Shown here: positions 11,597 through 22,815 of the stretch, in pieces
Numbering within the stretch: the first letter of the stretch is position 1
Layout: each line of letters begins with the position of its first letter
Source of the DNA: Phlebotomus papatasi
Taxonomy: Eukaryota > Arthropoda > Insecta > Diptera > Psychodidae
NCBI RefSeq assembly: GCF_024763615.1
Contig: NC_077223.1
Span: 4,650,001 to 4,714,000 of the forward strand
Length of the DNA: 64,000 nt
Direction of reading: 5' to 3'
Notes under the pieces: generated by a model
Database searches by the model: none
The model's input: the letters and a program-made list of their open reading frames with translations, nothing else
Told to the model about the DNA's origin: nothing
Translations under genes and position numbers: made by a program

Positions 11597-12250
11597 CCTG
11601 GGGTTCCTCTACTTGACCACCCATTTTTTCTTAAAATTAAACAAATCACAAAACTAAAAAGTCACTGAGTTAACTTTGGCTTGTCTAACACATCATGAAT
11701 AGCACTTAAAATTTAGTTATTCAATAAAATAAATAGGGAAACTAACTTTTTTGAATTTATTCAGAAGTAGAACAACATTCAAGTGAAAAAAACTTCACTT
11801 GCTATGATTCGTCGACCGGTCGAATTGAGGAACAATTTATGTGAAATGCACTTTCAATTTTAACACATAAAATTAATCTTTAATTTAGTCATGGTACTAA
11901 AATTTTTGCACAAGTAATAAAGATTAAGTCCTCAACTCGCGATTAGACTCAAAAATTGAATTCTCAAGTAATCTGTGAGGGTAATAATTGAAATAATTCC
12001 TTAAGATAAAAGTCAAGAATATTAAAAAGTATGCCATAATTTAATGAAAAATTGAGAATTTTTATTTAAGAAATACCTTAACGCTCCGTCTTTTTATGGT
12101 TTTTTTGTGTTTTATGGTATATTTCTATGATATTTTCACTGATAAATTAATTATGAAATAATTGATCTTATGATGTTAAACCATTTAATAAATATTATTA
12201 TTAATGTAAATTGAACAAATATTTCCACCGGTCGACTTGAGGAACCCAGG
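11597..12250. repeat. Inverted-repeat element with GTCGA..GAGGAAC words
   Basis: CCTGGGGTTCCTCTACTTGACC at the left pairs with GTCGACTTGAGGAACCCAGG at the right. Further copies of the word lie just outside at 11550 (GTTCCTCTACTCGACC) and inside near 11810 (GACCGGTCGAATTGAGGAAC), suggesting a nested or multi-TIR element. No coding content seen. Confidence 0.6.
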
Positions 12251-12278
12251 GTGATAGACTCGAGGATACTTTACCTTA

Positions 12279-12531
12279 CACTGAGAAAAAAAGAGGGTGC
12301 GATTAACTTTTTTTCCTCATAACTTTAACACTTTTTAGGTGTAAAAATATATCAACATTTTTTAATGTTAATTTTACACCTTCTTAAGGGTAAAATTAAC
12401 ATGAAAAGGGTAACTTTAACCCTCAATACACCTAAAAAGGGTAATATTTACACCGATTTCGGATCAATGATGCAGGGTAAAATTAGCATTTCCGGAATGT
12501 TATTTTAACTTTTTCGGATTTCTCTCAGTGT
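12279..12531 (+). repeat. MITE family C copy 1 (253 bp, TA-flanked)
   Basis: The element starts CACTGAGAAAAAAAGAGGG and ends TTTCTCTCAGTG, with TA on each side. The interior has (GGGTAAAATTAACAT)-type words in both orientations. The copy at 17906-18160 is in reverse orientation. Confidence 0.85.
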
Positions 12532-12544
12532 ACATACTACTAAC

Positions 12545-12628
12545 ATCGATTCCCCGCACAGTGGTCAGTAATCCAATCTGTCTTTTATTGTTGATCATTG
12601 TTGATGAATAAATTTATCTATCTATCTA
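12545..12628 (+). repeat. LINE 3' end with (TCTA)n tail
   Basis: TTGATGAATAAATTTATCTATCTATCTATT has a polyadenylation-like AATAAA just ahead of a (TATC)n tail. A very similar junction occurs at 25583-25622. No ORF remains upstream. Confidence 0.45.
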
Positions 12629-13264
12629 TTACATTACAGTGAGGGTGGTTTCTTATAGAAAAGCTCCACTAAGGCCTTCATTTGGGCCCTTTAACTATCC
12701 CTAATTAAAATAAACCCTGTTAAGAATAATATGGTTTTCGGCAGCCCGTTTTCCCTACAAACTCCATTAAACAGAACGGTTTTATTTAATCTTGATAAGT
12801 CTCCATCCGAGAGCATTCATTTTCCCAGCTAGACTCGTTGGCGATTGTTTAATATTCTAATCGTTATTTATAAATTTACTTCAAATTTAGTGTACTTAAT
12901 ATTTTTACATCCAGGTGTAAAGGATTAACTTATCCTTCCTCTATAAACTACCAAAAATAAAACAGATATTTCAGCAAGATGATTTTATTAGTGGACTTAT
13001 CCTCCTCAGAGGCTTATGCTGTTCTTGCAAGTTTTTCCTCTTCAACTTAATACCTTTGGTATATATTTGATTATTTGAGTGTACCATAGAAAGGGGAAAG
13101 AGATAAAGTAGTTATCCTCTTTTTTTATACTTTCAGTCATCCTTAACATGACAAAGTAAATATTTTTTCTTCTTCCTATCCAACCTACAGATTTGGCATT
13201 GTTCTAATGAAGTTTGTGAGGACTTTTTTTTCTTCTATTTACCAACGTCAAATGAAGTGAAATA
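12629..13264. other. Unassigned DNA
   Basis: No gene or repeat recognised in this stretch. Confidence 0.4.
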
Positions 13265-13857
13265 GGGGAGACTGGGGCAAAACATGTCAAAACGCATATT
13301 TAATTCTTTTACGAGCTCTGAGAAAACTTAAACGTTTTATAATAAGCATATACTTATAGGAAATTTACTGCTCTACAACATTGCAGAAGACTATTTTCCT
13401 CTAATCTCGAAAGAAATGTGATTTTCGAATCCTTTTTTAAAAGTCGATTTTGTGGAGATTCTCAAAATTGCTGGGGCAAATTTTGTCAGTCTTCGGATAA
13501 TTTTTAACGTTTTACTCTCGCAAACGTTAAAAATATCAAATAGACATATTTTTATAGGAAATTTATACCTCTACAACTTTGTCGAAGATAATTTTTCTCT
13601 ATCTTAAGGAGAAATGTGCTTAAATTGAGCTAATCAGTATTGATATTTTCTGTAAGCCAAATATTCCAAAGATAGGGCTCAAAATTTCATTATTTTTTAT
13701 TTTACATAATCCTTCCCCGAATCCCTTGAAACTTCGTAAGTTTAAGAAGGTTCATAAAGGCTATCTATAATAAAAATTTCAAGCCTCAGTCTCTTTTATT
13801 TTAGAAAATATTGAATATTGAAATTTTCGTTTTGACAAATTTTGCCCCAGTCTCCCC
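13265..13857. repeat. TA-flanked element family E copy 1
   Basis: GGGGAGACTGGGGCAAAA at the left pairs with TTTTGCCCCAGTCTCCCC at the right, and TA flanks both ends. The interior shares the TAGGAAATTTA.C.CTACAAC block with 16382-17283 and 56444-57427. No transposase frame seen, so it is non-autonomous. Confidence 0.85.
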
Positions 13858-15089
13858 TACTACTGAAATCGATTTTCTATTTACTGGCGCTTTAGTTGGG
13901 AAAACTTGTGCCAATAAATTCGTTGATTACGGCAAACATTGCAGCAGTGGAAACTAAGCACAAAAGCTCGCTGAAAGATAGTCATTCTAATGGACTAATA
14001 TTTTTCTCTTACGATATATGGACACGCAAAGAAGTCGTGGGTGTTGGAAAACACCATGAAAATTAATCACGATATTAGCTGAGGAAAAGCTCACAGTCGT
14101 GAAAATTTCACTCATCTCCTCATGCGCGTGCTTCAGCATTTCTTGTACACAAAAGTTCAAATTAACTTACCGAAAAAAACAAACTCTCAATGAAGGCAAT
14201 AAAAGCTATTTGGAAAATTGAAGGTATATTCCATGGATTTTCCACGTGGAAAAAAGGCTTCATGTTTACACATATTTAGATTGAATTTAGAATCATCATT
14301 ATATTGAGGCATTCTTTCGGAAAATTAATTTTTGCGCCACAATTTGGAATATTTTCACTGGGATTTTTCACCCAATGCTAGTGAATGGAGCTTTTGAATG
14401 CTACAATCTGTTGAATGGATATTTATCCGGGTATCCCCTTCCAGGTAAATTGAATGAAGGTTTAGGATTGCCTTTCCCTGGGAGAGTTATTTGTTATTTT
14501 GTAATATCAGTTGAATAATAAAACAATATGCGTAAAGCACTAATTTCAGAGGGAATACTACCAGTATGTACGTTTTGTGAAAATTCACACGATTTTCATT
14601 TAGAATTCTTTAATCTTTCTCAAAAAGAACATTTAAATTTAATTTGGTTTTAATTTAAATGCGCTTAAAAATTCAATTCATTTGCCTTTTTGTCATATTG
14701 ACTTTACGAACTATAGTGGTTCTACGGAATTTTCGGAAATTTATAGGCCTTTATTTTATATTATATGAAGACCTATACATTCCCAAAGAACTGGCGCTTT
14801 TTTATTTTAGTACTACAAACTAGAAAAAGTAATTGAAGTAAAAATCATTAGATTTTTTTAAATAATAAGAAATAATAATCAAAATAAAATGTGGAATTTA
14901 GAGCATTGATATTGGAGTGATGTTGTTGATAAACTGATAGGAATAGTAGAAAACCAAATATTCATCTGGTTTTAATGGAAATTTAACGCTCAAAAATACA
15001 GGAATTAGGCATAAGAATTTTTTTGTTAAATCACAATGTTCTTCTAGAATTCAATTTAAGAAATCAAATATCCTTTCTTTAGTACTGTC
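13858..15089. other. Unassigned DNA
   Basis: No gene, RNA or repeat family recognised. The section 13900-14500 is slightly less AT-rich than its neighbours. Confidence 0.4.
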
Positions 15090-15227
15090 TTATGCCCTAG
15101 ATACACTTACGACTTAAGCCGAGAGACGACTTAGTGGAAAATAATAGAAATGTAGTTTGACGATAATTTCTAATATAAGTACGCTAAGCCGTCTCTCGGC
15201 TAATCCTCAGGTCTGTCGAGGCCCTTA
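15090..15227. repeat. MITE family T copy 1
   Basis: CTTACGACTTAAGCCGAGAG at the left pairs imperfectly with CTCTCGGCTAATCCTCAGG at the right. Other copies are at 30801-30922 (reverse) and 35095-35320 (with extra internal DNA). Confidence 0.75.
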
Positions 15228-15254
15228 GTGACATAATATACCCCAAACGTACTT

Positions 15255-15470
15255 TCACCATGTAACGGTTAACAACCGATTTGATCCGATTAACAAATCA
15301 CTCAAAATCCCTCCAAATAGTTTAGAAAATTAAATTTTGGATAAAAATTAGTTATCGGTTTATAACCGATTGGAATCGGTACAGATTTGTCAAAAATTCC
15401 AAGACCTTTCTAACGAGTTCAAACCTGCACTCCTTCGTTTGAGAAATATGCTTTCTAGAGCTTTAACATT
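15255..15470 (+). repeat. Family X repeat copy 1
   Basis: AACCGATTTGATCCGATTAA, TTATCGGTTTATAACCG and CCAAGACCTTTCTAACGAG correspond in the same order to text at 62690-63055. A reverse partial copy is at 31209-31385. Confidence 0.6.
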
Positions 15471-16039
15471 TGATATTAAAAATTCGTTTTAGCTGAGATT
15501 CTTTACAATCTCATTTAGGAATTATTCAAGCGTATTAGGTGAAATTCTTAACAATCTCATCTACTATAATCCTACCAAAAACTTTGCAAAAATGTTTTTC
15601 GTCACTTCCTGATCACGAACATATGGGTAGCTCAGTTACGTTCCCGGCTGCCTGCCCTTATGGCATAGATCCACTTCAAATTTTAGTATGTTATAGCTGG
15701 GACTTATTAGAGCTTTCGATCAATATCAAATTCAAGATCCCCTGACCCTCATGACCCGAGTTAAAATGGTCCAAAAAAAACTCCTTAAAATGGCCATAAC
15801 TCCGTTTCTAATTGTCAGAATTTAAAAGTGAGGGCGTTTAGGAAATCTCTCATAAACAAATAAAATGAATTATCTCGGCTACCGAGCAACCGATAAGATC
15901 AGGTTTTGGGGCAAAATTGTAGATGAGATTCTGGTCTATATTCCACTATCATCTTTCTATCAGTTCATTTACATCCTAGATATTTTGATTTAAATAAAAA
16001 GTTTGCAATTTTTCAGAAATTTGATTCCATATTGCTGTA
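15471..16039. other. Unassigned DNA with a family-related patch
   Basis: 15537-15625 (AGGTGAAATTCTTAACAATC through CGAACATATGGGTAG) resembles the left end of the element at 52634-53034. Otherwise nothing is recognised. Confidence 0.35.
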
Positions 16040-16248
16040 GGGGGAAGTGGGACACCTTTGAAAGTGGGGCACCTTTGAAATTAAGATTTCTCACTTATTT
16101 TTAAATAAAATTAAGCCTTATCGTGATATAAATTAGCTTCAAAAACAGATTGAGAAGCTAAATTACGATATGACTCAGTTCCATTTAAACATAGGTGAAA
16201 ATCCCAATTTCAAAGGTGCCCCGCTTTCAAAGATGTCCCACTTCCCCC
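16040..16248. repeat. MITE family F copy 1 (209 bp, TA-flanked hairpin)
   Basis: GGGGGAAGTGGGACACCTTTG pairs with CAAAGATGTCCCACTTCCCCC, with TA on each side. A second inner pair, GGGGCACCTTTGAAATT and AATTTCAAAGGTGCCCC, extends the hairpin. Copy 2 is at 60677-60877. Confidence 0.9.
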
Positions 16249-16381
16249 TATAATATCTCTCATCTTTTGTTAGAAATCGAATTTGCATGCAATCCGGTTT
16301 TGCTTACGTTAATAACCTCACCTATAATAAACTGATCCAAGTTTATCTGCCCATTTTGTTTGCCGTTTGACATATAGAGTT

Positions 16382-17283
16382 GGGGAGACTGGGGCAAAAA
16401 GTCACAAAACGGATATTTTATTTTTTACAAGCTACTCAACCGCTTCAAAAATTTCTAAGTAGCACAGTTTTATAGGAAATTTACCGCTCTACAACTTTGT
16501 GAAAGTAATTTTCCTCTATTTTGTAGGGAAATACGTTTATCGAGCCAATTTCTAAAAGGTAATTTTGTGACTATTCTCAAAAATGCTGGGGCAAATAGTA
16601 CCAGACAAAGGATATTATCATATTTTGATTCGCTTCATTACAGGCTTCCGTAAATTTGAAAAAATACCTAGAGGACATATTTTAATAGAAAATTTATTCA
16701 TCTACACCTTTGTAAAACACCGTTTTCTCTGCGAGAAAAGCGAGAAAACGAAAAAAAAAGCGCTTTTCAAGCTGTTTTAGAAAAACAAGCACACAAAATA
16801 CTGAAAATCGTTTAACCAATGCAAACAAAAAGCGGCGAGACATGATAATGACGTTTCTTTTCGCCGAGACATCAGAAATTGCTTTGCTTTTTTGTTACTT
16901 TTTCCTCTATACCTTTTGTTACTTTTTACCCCAAGTGGCCATTTTTAATAAAAGGATTTTTGGAGAAAAGAACTTTTGTGAAATTTTGAAATAGACAGCG
17001 GATTCGTATTCAAAAAATCCAAATTATTTAGAAAATATTCACCAGTGCATCTATTTTGGAAAACAAGTAGGTAATAATTGTTATCTTCTGCAAGGAAAAT
17101 ATTTCAATAATAGGACTAAAAATTTAGATATTTTTTATTTTCTAAATTCCTTGTTCGAATTCTAAGAAACTTACGACATTGAAGAAGGTCTGTGGAGGCT
17201 ATCTATAGAAAAAAAATTGAGCCGCTATCTTTTTTACCTTATTTTAAATTTTTCGATTTGTGACTTTTTGCCCCAGTCTCCCC
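16382..17283. repeat. TA-type element family E copy 2 (902 bp)
   Basis: The TIRs are GGGGAGACTGGGGCAAAAAG and its inverse at 17266-17283. The right side is followed by TA; the left flank reads TT, so one target base has probably mutated. The interior matches 56444-57427, including TTTTTGTTACTTTTTACCCC. Confidence 0.85.
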
Positions 17284-17816
17284 TATAGACTAGCATCAGT
17301 CAAATGAAAAAAATCTAGGTAATGGATTTATCTGAAAACATTATAGATTCCCAAAATTTTCTCCAATTATTTTCTTTTGAGAGTAAAAACTATAAGTAAT
17401 TATGTAACTATAAGGATACTATCATAATACTGATGTCATTTTTGTACGAATAATAATACTTTTTTATACATAAATAAACAGAATAATAGCATAGTGAAAG
17501 TACAACATAAATATTGAAAATTTTATTACTATTAATGAATCAGTATATCAACCACGAATATAATGTATAAATTCTTCTCCCATATATATAAAAATACTTT
17601 CAATTGTTTTTGAAAACTAAAAAAAATTAAAGTTTTAGAATTGTTTTTTTATTAATCAATAATAAAAGACTTCTTGGTGTTAAGGACCTCATTTACGAGT
17701 TACAAGTTAAATAACGAGATATTTACATAATATATATTTATTAAAAATGTATTTCTTTTTTGTAAGAAAGTGACAAAAGCTTAGAAGAATGTTATTGAAT
17801 TCCAAGTAAGTTATTA

Positions 17817-18289
17817 GGGGAATGTTGGCATGGTTCGCACAGAGTGAACCTTCAAACAACGCAAATTTTCTCTTTGTTTACAAAGAACTAGTTCGTCATT
17901 TCTTACACTTGAGAGAAATTCGAAAAAGTTAAAATAACATTCCGTAAATGTTAATTTTACCCTGCAGTATTGATCCAAAATCGGTGTAAATATTACCCTT
18001 TTTGGTGTATTATGGGTTAAAGTTACCCTTTTTCATGTTAATTTTACCCTTAAAAAGGTGTAAAATTAACATTAAAAAATGTTGATATATTTTTACACCT
18101 AAAAAAAGGTTAAAGTTAAGAGGAAAAAAAGTTATTCGCACCCTCTTTTTTTTCTCAGTGTAGTCATAAGATAGATCATTATTAAGCTCATGAAACGAGA
18201 TAAGAATTGGTAGGCCAGCTCTTTGCAAACAAATAGAAAATTCGCATCGTTTGAAGGTTTACTCTGTGCGAACCATGCCTACATTCCCC
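17817..18289. repeat. MITE family D copy 1, interrupted
   Basis: GGGGAATGTTGGCATGGTTC and its inverse GAACCATGCCTACATTCCCC bound the element, flanked by TA. Its uninterrupted sister at 42867-43082 is 216 bp; this copy is longer only because family C (17906-18160) is inserted in it. Confidence 0.9.
17906..18160 (-). repeat. MITE family C copy 2, nested in family D
   Basis: CACTTGAGAGAAATTCG to TTTTTTCTCAGTG, TA on both sides (17904-17905 and 18161-18162). The homologous point in the empty copy at 42867-43082 has a single TA, which proves insertion with TA duplication. Confidence 0.9.
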
Positions 18290-18796
18290 TAAGGGTGTTC
18301 TTTCATGACCTTGTTACTACATTAAGCATTTCTTAAAGACAAATCTGAGCTTTTCTTGTAGGTTTTGCTTAGAGTTTTCGTCTGTATTAAACAATTCAAT
18401 GCTATTTTTGTGTACTAGAACAATTTTAACATCTGAAATATTTATCGTTAACTCGCTCATTGATCAAATTTTTGATTATTGATTTTGCTTTTTGGGACTT
18501 CTTTGGATCGTTACTAATTAGAAATTGCTGAAGTAATTTTGTTCTGAGTAAAGTTTTTGCATTTTTTATATTGAAGCTAAAATAGTAAAACAAGCAACAT
18601 TCTCATAGATTATCGATCAACATATTCTATAGGAATTTTTCACTGGAAAAAGTTAGTTAGTTTAGAAAGTGGAACAGTCTGCGTTTAGTTGAGGATGTCA
18701 TAAGACGTACATTTTGGGTTGCACTTCTGGATAAACTATCAATACAGTAATAGATCTAAAAGGACTTTCTCAATCGTTTTTTTTTTGTGAATCACT
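18290..18796. other. Upstream region of the first odorant receptor
   Basis: Unique AT-rich DNA of about 500 bp. I see no unambiguous TATA box or conserved block. It should hold whatever proximal regulation the receptor at 18797 has. Confidence 0.4.
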
Positions 18797-19975
18797 ATGG
18801 CAGATCACATTGAGTGTTACAAGGAATATCTTGCCTTTGAGGAAGGCATTAGATTTGTGCTAAAAGCCCTATCATTTTCATTTTGGAAAGGACGAATTTG
18901 GAATAATTTTGGAAGAGTTTTAATTCCTTTTCTGTGCTTATACTTTAGTTCATGTTGTTTTGAAGCATTTTTTATCCCTACTGCTAGTCTCTTGCAACAG
19001 ATGATATCGATAATGACATCTGTGGCAATTGTACAAATATTTACAAAAATTACGAGCATTCTCTATTCTGAAAAGGACTTGAACAACATCTTTGACTGGT
19101 TGAGAGATATTCATCGGGTTTCGCAGTTCGAAACAGTAACTAATTCTGCTAAAATTCACCTCAAAAGAAGTATTAACGTCACAAAAATTCTTCCTAAGTA
19201 AAAATAATTGAAAAATATTGATAAAATTTATCAACTGAACTTTCTTTGCAGGATTCTCTGTGGAAGCTACTATGGGGTGGTTCTGTGTTATTTACTATAC
19301 TTTACTTATCACGATGCTATAGTTGTCACGGTTATAGGATTTTCTCCAAAAGAAAATCAATCTTTGATTTTGTATAAAATTCATCAGATCTTAAGTACAG
19401 TTACTCCAACCATTTTTCTCTGTATTTCCGATTATATAGTAATATCAATTGCTTTCTATTTGATTGGTGTTATAAATATCCTACAAGATATGATTAAGTG
19501 CCTCAATAATCCGGAATTTATCGCGGAAGAAAAGACATTTATAAATTCATTGTACATTTTGCACTGCGAAATCATTGAGAAATTTGCGAATTTTGTGAAT
19601 TTTTGTTACTACATTTTTACAGTTCAGCATTTGTCAAATACATGTATGATGGTATCGATATTTTTCATATTAGGAAAAAGCCAGGAGTTTGTTTTGTATC
19701 CAATATTTGCAATAATTTTAGTTCAATTTGGAATTTTGTGTTGTTTTGGGGAGATAATTTGTGCAAAAACTGAGAATATTTTTAAAGATTTATACATGAC
19801 GAAATGGTATGAGTTGAGCATTAAGGATCAACAAAAATTTCTAATTTTAATGCACGGTTCTCAAAGATCTTTTGGCTTTAAAGCAGCTGGAATGTACGAT
19901 GTAAACTTGATGATGTTCGTTAAAGTTATCAAAATAAGCTACTCATGCTGTGCTATCCTTTATTCCTTCACTTAA
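18797..19975 (+). CDS. Odorant receptor, 7tm_6 family, two exons (first of a tandem pair)
   Basis: Exons 18797-19197 and 19252-19975 are joined across a 54-nt intron (GT at 19198, AG ending 19251) that splits a lysine codon in phase 2. The product is 374 residues, normal for insect odorant receptors. About seven hydrophobic segments are visible near residues 41-60, 66-84, 136-158, 187-210, 257-274, 282-302 and 352-371. The C-terminal family signature is present: LYMTKWYELS at about 314-323, GSQRSFGFKAAGM at 336-348, then MFVKVIKISYS. Such proteins form ligand-gated cation channels with the co-receptor Orco in sensory neurons. The start ATG gives an N-terminus aligning residue for residue with the neighbouring gene at 21371-22555. 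No frameshift or stop is seen. A gustatory receptor is less likely, because the C-terminus is of OR type. Ligand and orthologue are unknown. Confidence 0.93.
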
Positions 19976-20257
19976 AAGTCGTTATGACGGGAAAAGTACA
20001 AAGTCTGTTCTATCGAAAAAGATTTTTACGATTTTTAAATATTTTTTAAAAGCTGCCTAAATACTTATTTTTATGAATGAACAATATCTTGATGCTACGT
20101 TAGAGTTACGAAATTTTCAAATGCAAGTTTTAAAACTTTAGACTGCTCTATTTGGATTTTAAAAGTTTCGAGTATGATCTTAGTGAATTAAATTATGATG
20201 TTTTTATTAAATAGATTAATAGTCCAAAAAAAAATTATTTTTAGATATAAAAACTAT

Positions 20258-20525
20258 TGATAAGGGACTCTCCCTTGGACTCCCCAGTGGTGGCCAGTGG
20301 ATTTGAAGTCACTTCACAAAGAAAAACACTTCTTTAGTCTTTCCCAGAGCTTTCGGTCCTGGATGTGGACCTTTTTCAAAGGATGTGGACCACTGAAGAA
20401 AGACCACTGAAAAAGGTCCACATCCAGGACCGAAAGCTCTGGGAAATATTGAAGAAGTGTTTTTCTTTGTGAAGTGACTTCAAATCCACTGGCCACCACC
20501 GGAGAGTCCTCTATCAATACACATC
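20258..20525. repeat. Hairpin repeat between the two receptors
   Basis: Two inverted arms of about 130 bp (TGGCCAGTGGATTTGAAGTC pairs with GACTTCAAATCCACTGGCCA) meet near 20390. Each arm contains the word CCGAAAGCTCTGGG with a preceding GGTCC..GGACC stem. The same word marks retroelement-like ends at 20984-21067, 35785-35960 and 47690-47768. Confidence 0.8.
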
Positions 20526-20606
20526 ACGCCACTTCTTCATCCAATTATATAAAAACTATTTCCTTAATAAGACCTAAAACTAGTGATAAGCCTAGATCAT
20601 CTTATT

Positions 20607-20814
20607 GTAAAGTGGTACAAGTTGGACAGGACTTTTTTCTTGATAAATTTAGTACTTCGTTTTTATTTGTATATTTTTAATGCTTTTGTTTTATAATTTG
20701 ATTCCTTGTGCTTAAAAAAAATTAGTACTGTATTTATCAAGAAGAAATGCCTGTCCAACTTGTACTTGCGAATTGTCCAACTTGTAACACTATGTCCAAA
20801 TTGTATCACTTTAC
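20607..20814. repeat. MITE-like inverted repeat (208 bp)
   Basis: GTAAAGTGGTACAAGTTGGA at the left pairs with TCCAAATTGTATCACTTTAC at the right. An inner pair, CTTGATAAATTTAGTACT and AGTACTGTATTTATCAAG, follows. Only one copy was seen. Confidence 0.75.
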
Positions 20815-20983
20815 CGTCTTTCTTGGTGGTTTCTTCTTGGCGAAAGAATAATAAGGAAATTAATTAATAAGAATTAATAACAAAATTGTGAAAATAGCTA
20901 AAAGAGACAAGTGCAGTGCCCCAGATCCTATGCCCTGTGAACTAAGGAGACCTATGACAAAGCAAGAAGAGAACAGATTTGGC

Positions 20984-21067
20984 CACTGAGGAAGAGTTGA
21001 AGTCAGAGCCGAAAGCTTTGGGAAAAATCAATTTTTTCTTAGCTGCCCCATCCCCCGACGCTTACCG
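20984..21067 (+). repeat. Retroelement-like end with CTGAGGA..GAAA core
   Basis: CACTGAGGAAG, then GAGCCGAAAGCTTTGGGA, then AGCTGCCCCATCCCCCGACG and TTACCGG align with the minus strand at 47690-47768. The shared block may be the end of a Penelope-like or other retroelement; no ORF is attached. Confidence 0.5.
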
Positions 21068-21370
21068 GAATTGATAATAATTATTTATACCATCCATATT
21101 CACTATGGTTGTATTCAATTTAGTTTGTTAAATTTAGTGTTTCGTGAAATGGTAAAATTCCTGAAAATTTCCATACAAAATGAATTTATCAAAATATATT
21201 CTATTTATTGATTTTGAGCTATATTTTAAAAATTTATCAAAAATTGTACTAAATTATGCATTCCATAAATGTAATATTAAATATTCATTACTATAATATT
21301 TGTCTAAATAGGAATAACGCAATAAACAAATGTCGCAGTGTTTAATGCTCTGATATATAGAGAAGTCATC

Positions 21371-22555
21371 ATGAGTGAATTTCTTGAGTGTTATGAACAG
21401 TATCTTGATTATGAGAAGGAAATGAGACTTGCATTGAAAGTTATAACATTGTCTTTTTGGGAAGGATACATTTTCAATAGATTTGGAAAGTTCTTACTTC
21501 CCCTTATTTGCTTATATATCAGTGCATCATGTTTAGCTGCTTTATTTATTTCTAATGCTGACCTTTTGCAAAAGATTATGACTATATTGATTTCAATTGG
21601 AATGGTTCAAGTATCAACGAAAGTTATGAGCATTCCGTTCTTTAAAGAAGATTTAAATAAAATCCTTCTTTGGCTCAAAGATATTCACCGCATTCGACAG
21701 ATCGACTTTGTGAATCATTCCGCTCAAGAAAACCTCAAAACAAGTTTTAAGTTTACAAAGATGATTCCTAAGTATCTATTTTTAATTACAAAATAAATAA
21801 AATTACATCTCTAATGTTAAAATTCTTGCAGGATCCTAATTCTTGGCTATTTGGGAGCGGTTTCGACCTACATGTCGTACTTTGCTTACGTTGGTAAAGT
21901 GGTCATAGCAGTTCCTGGTTTAGTACCGATTGCAGAAGAATATCTGGTTTTCTACTGCATTCACCAATTTCTGAGCAATATCACCGCAGTTAGTTTAATT
22001 TGTGTTACAGATTACATTGCAATATCAATTGCCATTTACATAGCAGGAGCATTTAATATTCTCCATGATATGATAAAATGTCTCAATGATTCCGAATTAG
22101 TAGAAAAAGAAAGAGAATTTCTAAGATCAATTTATATATTTCATAATGAGCTCAATAGGATTTTCAAAAATTTCCTCAATATTTTCTATTACTCTTTTTT
22201 TGCTCAATATACATCCACTGTTGGCTTTTTGATATTCTTATTTTTCTTATTGAATCAGAATAGAGTCTTTTTCATATATGCATGTTGTGTAACAGTTTTA
22301 ACCCAATTAGGATTCCTTTGCTGGTTTGGGGAAGTTTTTTGTGCAAAAACTGGTAGGATTTTTAATGATTTGTACATGACAAAATGGTATGAATTGAGTC
22401 TTAAAGAGCAGAAAGTTGTCTTAATTACAATGCAGGGATCACAAAGAGCTTTTGGCTTTAAATTAGCTGGAATGTTTCAAATAGATTTGGTAATGTTTGT
22501 ACAAGTTATAAAATTATGTTTTTCTTGCTATGCTGTACTTCTTAGTCTTACCTGA
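21371..22555 (+). CDS. Odorant receptor, 7tm_6 family, two exons (second of a tandem pair)
   Basis: Exons 21371-21771 and 21832-22555 flank a 60-nt intron (GT at 21772, AG ending 21831), phase 2 in a lysine codon exactly as in the gene at 18797. Exon coding lengths (401 nt, then 721 nt before the stop) are identical to that gene, giving 374 residues with no gap in alignment and 178 identities by hand count (about 48%). The family signature LYMTKWYELS, GSQRAFGFKLAGM and MFVQVIK is intact, with about seven hydrophobic segments. An in-frame ATG lies 33 nt upstream (21338), but I chose 21371 because its MSEFLECYEQYL aligns with MADHIECYKEYL. It is probably a functional Orco-dependent channel subunit. 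A transposon begins 260 bp downstream. Confidence 0.93.
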
Positions 22556-22815
22556 GCTTATACCAAGAAATGATGCTAAAAAAGTTATAATTAATTATAT
22601 CAGCACTAATGCTTCAAAGAACTTTCTTGAGAACCTTGAGAGAAAAGAATGCACTTTATTTTTAGATAAATATACTTAAAGTGTTACATGAAATTATTGT
22701 ATTTTTATGAAAAGAGTCTTTTACACTTAGATTAAAATATTAGAAAAAGTTTTCATTTTACTTTATCTTTTAGTTTCCCATGTTATATGCATGATAACTA
22801 GTGTATAATAATGTA

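Noticed and set aside
18817..19234. Minus-strand frames of 80-94 codons inside the first receptor
   Set aside because: They are antisense to a clear 7tm_6 exon.
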